A stretch of 64,000 nucleotides of DNA from positions 16,691,001-16,755,000 of the forward strand of contig NC_090782.1 in assembly GCF_040054535.1 (NCBI RefSeq), read 5' to 3'. This document shows, piece after piece, positions 46,395-55,954 of this stretch; position 1 is the stretch's first letter; each line of letters opens with the position of its first letter. The stretch comes from Antennarius striatus. Its lineage: Eukaryota; Chordata; Actinopteri; Lophiiformes; Antennariidae. Under the pieces are notes generated by a model. The model was not told the origin of the DNA. It made no database searches and saw nothing but the letters and a program-made list of their open reading frames with translations. The translations under genes were made by a program, and so were the position numbers.

Positions 46395-47579
46395 CACTGA
46401 ACGCAATCTGCTCGTAAACAAACACCGCATGCAGCGATTTACTTCATTTCTCTAAATACAGCTTGAGAACATGTGTTTACTTGAAGTTGTTTACGTTCCC
46501 GCCACCTTCTTTACGGAGAGCTGCAGTTCATCCAATCCGCTGCACGGAAAGGCGACACGTGAGATGCGTCACATCCGGTCAGTGGTTTAAACGCAGAATG
46601 AGAGAAAGGCAGACTGTGTAATTATTATGACATACTGTTTTACTGTATTACTATTAACTGGCGATATTAGAGGAGGCATTTACTTCATCCGTCAGTGGTG
46701 GTAAATAAAATAATATAACGCTATAAACACCCGTTATAACCCTCAGTAAAGGGGCGAAAAGAGTAAAATTAGTACAAAGTAGTTGAATAAGTCCAGAATT
46801 CAGAAAAAAACATTGACATCTTTCTGGTGCTTCAGATGTAGCTCATTTAATGTTCATTATAGGACAGGTAATTATTTTCCCCATTAATTGAAATAAAAAA
46901 TATTTTTGAAAAATTTCAAATACAGATGAAACGTTTTCAAAGTGACATATTTTCTGTTTGTTTTGATCACCAATGGAAAGGTTGCAGCGTTATTGAAAGT
47001 AACTGAGTTTTCCCAGAATGCTTGAAAGGAAAGGCAGTACATTTTCCTATCATTCTAATAATATGATTGTTTTCGGTGCAGAAAATGTCTTGTGGGACTT
47101 TCAAAACATTTCATTTTATCTGATGTCAGTGAGATCGATGGCTGATTATTCTAGTTGTGTTTGTCCATGCTATGGTGTGTTTCATAAGGAGTTCAGCATT
47201 ATATATTAAGGAAGGTAATAATTAGAATTTAATTAAAGCTGTTAAATAGCTGTAGTTAAGTGACAATGGTTCTCTACAAAATGCAATGGAATAATAGTAG
47301 ATGTTAGGTTAAAAGAAAAGGTTAAAGTGCCTCAGTAAATTACTTCATACAAAGTACAACAATGATTAGTCATGATCAGAATAATTAAAATGCATATTAA
47401 CACGATAGAAGGATTTAAAGCTACAAAGTAATATGTGTTAAGTACAGTAGCTGGTCACAGATGACAACAATATAAGTCTTTATTTTACCTGTTCTATATG
47501 ATCTTATAAACACTAAATAGAAGCGAGGGAGTGATGAATAATAATAGATGGGACTAAAATAAAATTGTCATTCTTCACA
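46395..47579. other. Gap between mutyh start and armh1 stop
   Basis: Holds the mutyh promoter at its left end and the armh1 3' UTR at its right end. AT-rich, with no credible open frame or recognisable element. Confidence 0.55.
46496..46503 (+). promoter_or_regulatory. Candidate E2F site upstream of mutyh
   Basis: TTCCCGCC, a standard E2F-type word, about 100 bases upstream of the mutyh ATG. A single short motif, so only suggestive. Confidence 0.3.
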
Positions 47580-50500
47580 TCATTGCATTATTTTTTCTTC
47601 TGGGTCAGAGCCACCATCTGAAACTAAAATGTAAAGGACAACAAAAAAGACCAAAAAAAATGTTTTATTACATAGCACAGATGATTGAAACATTCTTTTG
47701 ACCAGCTTCACAAGTCTTCATTACCTTCAGTTATGTTCACCATGTTCGTTAGCAATATTTCTGCTTGTGTTTCATCGATATTCATGTACAAGGTGTCAGA
47801 TTTGTCCTGTAGAAAGAGAGTGATAGAGTTTGTTAGCTCCCTTCTAGCAACATCTACATGGACCTTTAAACCAATAATGTCATAATAGTTAGATGTTACT
47901 AAATCTTACCATCAACGCTGTAAACAGTTCACTGCCAGTCACTCTTTGTACATGTTTCTCAAGGACTGGATAGGAGCGAATAAATTGCTGGACAGAAATG
48001 AGTGCTGTGTTAGAGTTTATGTACATCGCTGCCTGAATGCATTCATGTACATTTGAGTGAAACAGAAGATTTTGAGCGAGCTGTGTGACAGGATTAGATC
48101 ATAATGAATTTTGTGATTTGTAATTTCTGTACTACTGGACTACAAGGTGCACCTTCAATGAATGGCTTATTTTAAAACTGTTTTCATATATAAGGTGCAC
48201 TGTATTATAAGGCGCACTGTCGGTTTTTGAGAAAATTAAAGGTTTTTAGGTGCACGTTATAGTGTGGAAAATACTATCGTTGCTAGCAAATATTCATGAA
48301 AAAATTTGCGAGAAATCATCATATGCCACAGAGGATTATCTTTGTAGGGTAAATGTATGCATGTGTGCATGTTTGTGTATATGAAAGCATGGGTATACTC
48401 CACCTCTAAGGCCAGACTGGCTTGTATTTGTGCATCTGTGTGCTCTCTGTTGCCCATAGCATATAGAAGATGTTGGATCACTTCAAGAGAGAGGAGCTCA
48501 TGAGAAATCTCCTGACTGCCCTCCGCCAGCAATCTTCAAGACAAACATCACCAAAAGAAACATATAACTTTATGTCTGAATAGCCATCTGGTTTATACTG
48601 AGATTGTTAAAGTCGTTGTAGTACATTAATATGAATTCAGTGTATAACAAAGGCTTTTAACCATTGCTTTGTAAAACATTCATACTGTAACTTTATGTCT
48701 TTTGATATTTAAATCCTTACCGTATAGTTTTAGCTGCAGCAGCTTGTTGCACAAATACAGGCAGAGATCCAGTAATCTTGATTATATCAGACTCTGGAGA
48801 GATTATATGTGGTAAGATGAGGTTAATATTGCAAACAAGCTCACACTGTGTCTAAAAGTTGACCAAATTTCATACATTGATTGACATGATGCGTGAAGGG
48901 TTGGAAATTGATGCATCAGTTTCAGAAAACATAGCCCCTTTGAAATTCGTCACTGTATCAGTCAGAAAATGAGACAGTTAAAGAACAGATGGTTACCTTC
49001 CATATCCTGGTACGCTTGTATTTCTTTAGTAGGCCTCAGGAGAGCCACCAGTCCACTGAGCAGCACTGACCTCACATCAAAAGCCTTCAACGCCAGAATC
49101 AGATTAATGGCTGGCAAACACAAAAAGAATCAGACGGGATTTAAAGGTGATTTTCTGCATTGAGATAAAATAGCAAGAGAATTCTATTGTACACACAAAC
49201 ACAAAAACCCACCTGTTGAGCTACGTCACAAGTTTATCACCATGTGTCTCTGCTTACCTCCATCCTGAACCTCCAGGTGAAGGGACCTGAGCATATTCAA
49301 CAGAGGTTCCACTATGCTGTCATGGACCGTTTTCATTTTGGCCTGCCAGGGAGGGAGGTGAAAGAACACATGCATCTTTAATTATTTGAAGTTATCTTTG
49401 CTTTTCTGTGCCATGGCTCGAATCAATTTCAATCAGAATATGTGAAAAAGTGAAGATGAGTACCTGAATTAAAAACTTTCATGTTGCTCTTTATATATTA
49501 AAGATTAAGAAGATTAAAGATTAATTTATTAATTATTTCATGCAACAAATCACATTATTATGCTCATTTACTGTATATGTGAGTACATGTGAGTACATTC
49601 GCTTGTGCAATGCATGAATGTCCACAGATGAGTGAATTTACCTGCATAGCATGTAAGGTGATCAGGACAAGCTGCTGGGCCCTGGGGGAGCTACAGGTCA
49701 GGAGTGGACTCAGGCCTTTGTAGATTTGCTGTTGATATTTGGGGTTTCCGTAGGATAGCGACTCTAAGAGGCTCCATGCTGTATCTTGGGTTTCAACTGT
49801 GTTTGACTCAGCCATGATCACTACTATTGTTTTTACACCTGAAAGAATGTAAAAAATATAAATAAATTGAGTGGTTCTACCTGGTGTGGTTTCTACATAA
49901 ATTATCTACACGGATAAGAATGTGATTTTTTATGCAATGAATGAAAAAAGTGTTTTAAAAAATACAGCTATTTTTGGTACAATATTTACCATGACTTTCA
50001 CAGATAATTTCTTTGTACTTGCGACCAGCATTTGAGACTGCCAGGAGAAGACGCAGGGCCTCGGCCAGTTCCTCCTCACTGCTCCTACAGTGGCTCAAGA
50101 TCTCCAGGAGAATGAGAACTCCTCCATCCTCCACAAACTCTGTGAGGTACTGATCACTGAGGAATGTGAGAAATGTGGGTCACCCACACAAAAACCTTCA
50201 TGATGAGGCACAGATGTTAAAGTAGCTTGTACCATTTCATCTCACTCACTGGCATGCTGCCGAAAGAAAAATCCCTATTGATTTAAGCTGCAGCCCTAAA
50301 AATGTCCCAGATGTGTATCTGAATATTCAGTGAAGGGCTGGATCAAAACTATGACATTACATGGGACTGGAACCAGGAGCGCATCCACCCCCACTGGAAA
50401 GTGAAACATTAAATTTATTTGCATACAATTGGATTTCATCCACAGTAATGGATATCAATCAACTAGCTCCTAATCATTTACTGTATTGATGAAATTAAGA

Positions 50501-50783
50501 TGTATTGAAATAAGTTTCCTGCTTCTGAGGTCTGGTTTGGTTCAGTGATCCATCCTGTTAATCATACATAAATAAAGTAAGGATACGTGAGTCTGGTCCA
50601 GGTGGTGATCCGGGCCAGGAAGAGGCTGGCTACCTGCGCAAACTCCTGTTCCAGCTCGTAAAACGTCTTGTTGGTGTTCTGCGTCAGGAAGGTTTTCAAC
50701 ATGCGGCTGCGGACCGTCCTGTCACCCCGGTCCCATTGTCGTAGGAAGCCGAGCACTTTGCCGATGTTCCCTTGAACCTCCAT
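47580..50783 (-). CDS. armh1: Armadillo-like helical domain-containing protein 1 (ARMH1)
   Basis: Exons in transcript order are 50783-50587, 50318-50250, 50156-49990, 49838-49642, 49342-49258, 49110-48997, 48793-48721, 48533-48404, 47987-47910, 47806-47725 and 47623-47580. They give 411 residues, against 440 in human. Matches to the human protein run the whole length: ELEQEFAQVASLFLARITTW near 45-62, SIGIFLSA in the small 69-base exon 2, NPKYQQQIYKGL in exon 4, SLPVFVQQAAAAK in exon 7. The fold is all-helical armadillo-like, with no signal peptide or membrane segment. The molecular role is not well known; human ARMH1 expression is associated with testis and ciliated tissue. The ATG at 50783 was chosen because it matches the human start and has a good context. 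The frame stays open to an upstream ATG at 50936. The shorter C-terminus could mean an alternative last exon. Confidence 0.88.
48128..48272 (+). mobile_element. MITE-like repeat ('ataaggcgcact' family) in armh1 intron
   Basis: Contains the alternating words AAGGTGCACC, ATAAGGTGCACTG, TATAAGGCGCACTG and GGTGCACGTTATAG, and ends GTGGAAAATAC. This is the pattern of a very common short fish DNA repeat with inverted ends. Boundaries are approximate and no clean duplication was identified. Confidence 0.55.
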
Positions 50784-51885
50784 CGTGTCCCTCTTCCTCT
50801 CGTCTTTCTTTTCAAGTCGGCTATGAAAACGTGATGAAATGTTTCGCCTAAACACAAACAGCCCCTCGGAATTAACTGGAGAAATCCTGCAGCTTGTAAC
50901 TGAAAACCTCCAACTAACTTCATTTAATGTCTTCATCTAATGTCATCTAATTTATCCTCGAAGGCTTTCTTTGCTCTTGATTTTCCTCTCCTTCAGTAGC
51001 CGATGTTGCTCGTGGTTGCCTAGCAACGCCCCCACAATCACTGCAGACGGAGGGGCTGGTTTGGTCCAGAGGCGCAGCTTGAAGTAAAGCCCTGCCGGGT
51101 CCCAACCCAACCTACTGGTGTCTGGTTTGACCTGCACCAACAGGTCACTGAACTGTCCAGTTCAACTGGAATGTTTAAAGGTCAATTTCTGTCCTCTAAA
51201 AACCCACACTTGGCAAGTGTTAAAAAAAAAAAAAGGTTGTGTAAATATTGCATGTATTAGCAGAACTTCATTTACAGAAAAGTCTGGGACAAGGAAGTGG
51301 TGCGGATGTGATTGCCTTGCAAAAAATGTGACCAATCAAAAGAGGACCCGTGTATGTCTTGCAATTTTAACCCAAAATGGAAAATAAAAGTAATCACGTG
51401 CTCTTGCAGGGGTTGAATTTGTAGGTTCGCTCTTATATTTTGTAAGAAGCAGTGTGTTAATGTCCGTTATTATTACTCAACATATGGCGCATGACATCTG
51501 ATGACATACTTTCTTTAATATTATTCTTAGGAGCTGGTAAGTTCTTTCAAATTTTTACATTCTTTTGAAGGAATTCTATATTGTCTTTATAGAGAAGAAC
51601 ATGATACGTACTTAAATTGGCGGCAATTTTCCATTATCCTTGTTTCAGTTTAATTCACATGTGTTTGTGTATATTGGGCTGGTTAGTTTTAAGAAACTAG
51701 GTTACACTGACATTAATTGTCTTTAAAATTAATTTTAAAATTAGTTATGTTTATGATGTCTGGGTAAAAAAAAAATACAGAAGTGAAAGCTCACTGTACA
51801 CCGTGTATATAGATGAACAGAGAATGGGTAAATATCGAAAATAAGTACTTGTTTTTGTTTATTTTTCTAGTGGATTTTGGTAAAA
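50784..51885. other. Divergent armh1 / lgals3bp-like promoter region
   Basis: About 1.1 kb between two head-to-head genes. The armh1 side is GC-richer and carries an X-box at 51015. The lgals3bp side is AT-rich; an AG directly before the start-codon exon (TTTTCTAG at about 51863-51870) suggests an upstream untranslated exon, perhaps ending near 51539 (GCTG|GTAAGT). No other gene is seen. Confidence 0.5.
51015..51027 (+). promoter_or_regulatory. RFX X-box upstream of armh1
   Basis: GTTGCCTAGCAAC is a perfect inverted repeat with a one-base centre and fits the X-box consensus GTNRCC-N(0-3)-RGYAAC. It lies 232 bases upstream of the armh1 ATG, in the distance range where RFX2/RFX3 sites sit in ciliary gene promoters. 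Confidence 0.7.
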
Positions 51886-52376
51886 ATGAGAGAATATACT
51901 TCATCGTTTTTCTCAATTATTTTCTGGAGTGTCAGCTTGTCGACTTGTGAGTAAAATATTTTTTCTAATCCAATCAAAGCTTAAGTAATGAGCAAAAAAA
52001 AGCAATTTTTTTCCATTGAAACCCTGCTGCAGCTTTCTCCTCTTTTCTTGAATGACCATTGTTTTGAAAAGATGTAAATATAATAAATCTAATCGTAATG
52101 TAACCTTAACCCATATATTCAATCGCAGTAAAGATGGAAGTAACAAATCAGTGATTTGTTACTTCCAAATCACTAATAACTTCCAAATTACTAATAACTA
52201 AAGCCAAGGAGATAAAGTGTATTTCTGATAAATGTTTTGCTATGCTTCAATCACAATCTCTGCAAATTCTGTTTGCTTAACTGGCAAAGCTTAGATTAAC
52301 TATTAACTGTGGACTGATGTAATGTTTTGTAAATAAATATACAACTAGTACATAGTTCGAGGTACCAGAGAACTGG

Positions 52377-52455
<79 letters not shown>

Positions 52456-55135
52456 CAGTGATACCTCTGTACTCGACCGCCTCTATACTCGACCAAATCG
52501 ACCAAAATGTATCGGACCCCGAACAGATTTTCGGTGCTCGACGAGCCGAGTCGACCCGAACGCGCTCCTCGGCTGCGCTCCTCGGCCAGCGGGTAAGCGT
52601 CAGTTCGACTCAGACCGCCAGCGGAGTAACACGTACGCAAATTACGTACGCAAATTACGTACGCAAATTATAGCAAAATATGAAAGTGGTGTACGAGTGT
52701 CCGACCTCGCGTCGCAGTACTAAATGGCAAAGTCAACCATTTCCACTATGTTGAAGCAGAAGCACCTGACAATGGACAGGTTCCTTCTTAAAGAATAGAG
52801 GAAGGCTACTGCCCAGAGAGATTCACCTCCACGGAAGAGAGAAGGGAGAAAACCCCTGGAGGCGCGTTACCTAGCGTCATCATGGAGGGGATTCCCCTTC
52901 CATGATGACGCTAGTGCCATCAACCGCTCTCTAAAACGTAAAGTAAATTATACAAAATGCTTTATAATGCTTTATCTTTATCATGTACTGCTTGTGCACA
53001 TTTACGTATTCATTGTTGTTTAGATACACGTTCTTATAATATTTTAGGTATTTTTCTAAATGGTAAGAACGGATTCAAATACTTTCCATTATTTCTTATG
53101 GGAAAATTGGTTTCGGTGGTCGAACAAATCGGTGCTCAACCACCACCTCAGAACGGATTATGGTCGAGTACAGAGGTATCACTATATATATATATATATA
53201 CATACATTTTTTAAAAATTATATTTTTTTCATTTAGGCAACGAGGAAGGCGCTCTCAGGTTGGCTGATGGTAAAGATCACTCTGAGGGTCGTGTGGAGGT
53301 CTATCATGATGGCGCTTGGGGAACCATATGTGATGATACCTGGGACATAAATGATGCTCTCGTAGTGTGTCGCCAGCTTCATTTCGCTGGTGTAAAACAA
53401 GTTTTGGGATCATCTGCATTTGGTCCTGGTAATAAAGCTAAACCTCTCTTTCTTAGCTGAAACTCAAATAATCTTTGTCACTGCTTTTATTCTGTGGTTG
53501 ATTTTGTGTTAGGCCAAGGTGACATCTTGATAGATGATCTACACTGTATTGGGACTGAGATAAACCTGAGTTACTGTAAATTCGGAGGATGGAAGATCCA
53601 TGACTGCAAACACAGTGAGGATGCTGGTGTCATTTGCAAAAATGGTAAGGCAAGTGAGCAGAGGAGAAATAAAAGATACAGTGAGTCTGACAACAATTTC
53701 ACTTCAGAACAAAACTCACTTAGCCCTTTTTGTTCACAGAAAACATCCAGAATCCAACAAGAAAGTACAATCTGGACCACAATCAAAACCTCTCTCATCA
53801 GCTGGGAAAGCTATTTGACAGTGGAGGGAACTGTGACCTGAACATTACAGTGAACGTGGACAACATCACCACTGAGAAGATATGTGCTCACAGGGTCATC
53901 CTTGCTCTGAACTCAAACCTCAGGCTTTCTCAGCCAGACTTAAACAGCCTCAGTATCAATGTCTCTTCTGACTGCATTAAACATGCCAACAACTTTATTA
54001 GGTACAAACTGCTTTTGGTTTGACTGCATGCACTGCTTTACAAATAGATGAACCGTTCTGATGACAGTGATTGCTTTTCAGATACTTCTACACAAGAAAG
54101 ATTGAAGTGGCTCTACCCTCAGCCATTTGCATTCTCAGGATGGCCTTTGACTGGAGTCTGACAGAGCTTCAAAATGAGGCTGTGAAAATTATCACACCAT
54201 TTATTATAGGGGATTCCATTTTCCAGAGTCCAATCTCTATTTATGATTATGCAGTTTTTTCAGGTGATGAGGAACTGCAGGAGGTTTACATTCGCTACCT
54301 GGCGTGGAACTGTGAGGCTCTGATCCATTCACCAGCCTGGACTAATCTCCCATTGGATCTGGTCAAAGCTGTTCTGTCTCGCTCAGACCTAGTGGTGCAC
54401 AATGAAACTGTCATCCTGAATGGACTGAATGAATGGAAGGCAGCCCAAAACTACACAAGTGCTGTTGAGGATCTTTTGAAGCTCGTCCGTTTCCCAATGA
54501 TACCAGTTGAGGACTTAAACTCGCTGAATGACTCGCAGTATCATGCCAGCAAGTTACAGGGATTCCAGTTTAACGCTCTGCCAAGATCCAGTTTGCTAAA
54601 CGAGGTGACAAAAGAAGAAAATATCTACACATCCAGGATTTACACCAGCAGCCCTTGGAGCTCTACCTTCATTTACTACATTAATAAAGTCCCTGAGGAA
54701 GTGATGATCTCCAACATTGGAGACCAGAATCTCACGAGCCTCACATCTGATTTCCAAACACCGGTTTACAATAGTGCCTATTTCACGTTCAACAAAATCC
54801 ACTGGAAGGCAAGGCTGTACATCACTGAAGAAAGCTGTATAAATGAAAATGTGACTTGCCTCTCTTTCCCAGCGGTCAGTTTGAGGATAGAGAAAAATAA
54901 CACTGATATCCCACTTGAAGTGGGACAGAGTATTGGCTACAGCAATAGGCTTGTTATTATGTGTGAGAACAGGTATGTGATCCATGTTGCTGAACTAAAT
55001 CATGTTCACACAGACGACCCTGTATTTGTCCAAAACAGCTCAGAACAGGTCTATCCATGTGAGTCAGAGCTGCTCTCCTACCAAGTGGTGGTACGTCCTC
55101 TGTACTTAACTGATCCTGCTAGTGTGGTGGAATAA
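51886..55135 (+). CDS. lgals3bp: Galectin-3-binding protein-like (SRCR-BTB-BACK, secreted)
   Basis: Secreted scavenger-receptor glycoprotein (Mac-2-binding protein family) of matrix and immunity. Exons are 51886-51946, 53237-53428, 53513-53644, 53740-54001 and 54082-55135, giving 566 residues against 585 in human. Residues 1-20 form a signal peptide. Residues 25-127 are one SRCR domain with six cysteines ([20 protein letters not shown] then VVCRQL, LHC, SYC, HDC, GVIC). A BTB/POZ domain follows at about 140-245 ([21 protein letters not shown]), then a BACK domain from about 255 and a beta-rich tail with several N-X-S/T sites. Splitting SRCR over two phase-1 exons is typical. Intron 1 holds a TG/TA microsatellite and a Tigger-like element. 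Fish have several such genes, so orthology to the single human gene is not established. Confidence 0.92.
52385..52455 (+). repeat. (TG)n(TA)n microsatellite in lgals3bp intron 1
   Basis: About 58 bases of TG pass into a TA run, in which the Tigger-like element begins. The TA run resumes after the element at about 53185-53203, showing insertion into a pre-existing TA repeat. Confidence 0.92.
52456..53184 (+). mobile_element. Tigger/pogo-like non-autonomous element, copy 2
   Basis: A 729-base element, nearly identical to copy 1 (23524-24274) and in opposite orientation. It starts CAGTGATACCTCTGTACTCG and ends GTACAGAGGTATCACTA, where the last base of the terminal repeat has changed from G to A. 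It is flanked by TA. It carries the same helix-turn-helix remnant, with E changed to Q before [18 protein letters not shown]. The same stop follows, as do the same three tandem ACGTACGCAAATT units and the same hairpin. It ends 52 bases before the SRCR exon of the lgals3bp-like gene. Confidence 0.87.
52871..52914 (+). repeat. 44-base hairpin with kB-type site in Tigger-like copy 2
   Basis: Arms CTAGCGTCATCATGGA and TCCATGATGACGCTAG enclose GGGGATTCCCC (52887-52897), a perfect match to the p50-type NF-kB site known from MHC class I promoters. It lies in intron 1 of the lgals3bp-like gene. Confidence 0.82.
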
Positions 55136-55414
55136 AGTAAACACAACTAGAGTGTAAGAAGAAACAATCTACATATCATAATCTAACAAGTCTCTCTGTT
55201 GATGGGCAGGAGTTTGATCCCCAAGGGGAAATTTAATTACAACTTTGAGTGAGAGCTGATCTATCTAGATCAGTTAAGCACAACAATGGGCAGCACACAG
55301 TTTACAACGTTTTTATTGTGAGATACTGCTGCAGATTTGAATGTTCCTCTTTTTTAATGTATGTCTGTTTTAATTCAGCCTTTTTCTTAGAGTGGACAAG
55401 AACAGGCAATACAA

Positions 55415-55420
55415 AATAAA
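55415..55420 (+). promoter_or_regulatory. Candidate lgals3bp-like polyadenylation signal
   Basis: AATAAA 280 bases after the stop, followed by a TTTGTTTTGTTA stretch. Another AATAAA overlaps the stop codon itself but is too close to be the likely one. Confidence 0.5.
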
Positions 55421-55772
55421 AGCTACAGTTTGTTTTGTTACTATCCTACTGCTGAAGAACACAAACAAACATCTGGATTACCATACTTAAAAAGGTTATG
55501 TATGGGTTTTAAAATATTTTGTATGGATCCATCATTTTTCTGGATTTTTCTAGGTAGGAAATAGAGAGAGGGTGATGGGGTGGTACGCAGCAAAAGGCCA
55601 AAAGTGGGACTTGACCTCATGGTCATCATGTGGAAATTGTTCATAAGGCACTAATGTGCAATGTGCACTCTGCAGATCCAGAACATTTTTAACCGTGGAC
55701 ATTTAAATGTTTTTTGCTTCTTATCTCTGTGGGTAATGCCTGAACTGCTTGGACAAATATTACATAACGACA

Positions 55773-55832
55773 GATTAAAATGCGATTGGATTAATTACAA
55801 ATCCTGTAATTAATTAATTTTCTTAATCGCAT
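55773..55832 (+). repeat. hAT terminal fragment
   Basis: Closely resembles the right end of the complete hAT element at 40971-41029, sharing TTAATTACAAATCCTGTAATTA and TTAATCGC. It is a truncated remnant without its last bases, lying about 120 bases before the satellite array. Confidence 0.65.
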
Positions 55833-55954
55833 GCCATTTCCATCCTTTTTGCAGTCAACTACCATCTGTCCGTTCGCGTTCCTCTCCTGGATCCCAAACC
55901 TGCCCATCACTTCTTCATCACCTCTGCTACTTGCACAAACATGTCCATATCCAA

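Larger units (their letters stand above)
55136..55954. other. lgals3bp-like 3' UTR and repeat fragments before the satellite
   Basis: Contains a polyadenylation signal at 55415, a hAT terminal fragment at 55773-55832, and an antisense LINE-like scrap at about 55834-55950 ('catcacttcttcatcacctc', 'gcacaaacatgtccat'). No gene. Confidence 0.55.

Noticed and set aside
50784..50936. Upstream in-frame ATG giving armh1 51 extra residues
   Set aside because: The ATG at 50783 has a better context and matches the human N-terminus; the extension shows no resemblance.
54596..54985. 129-codon - strand frame
   Set aside because: Shadow of the last lgals3bp-like exon.
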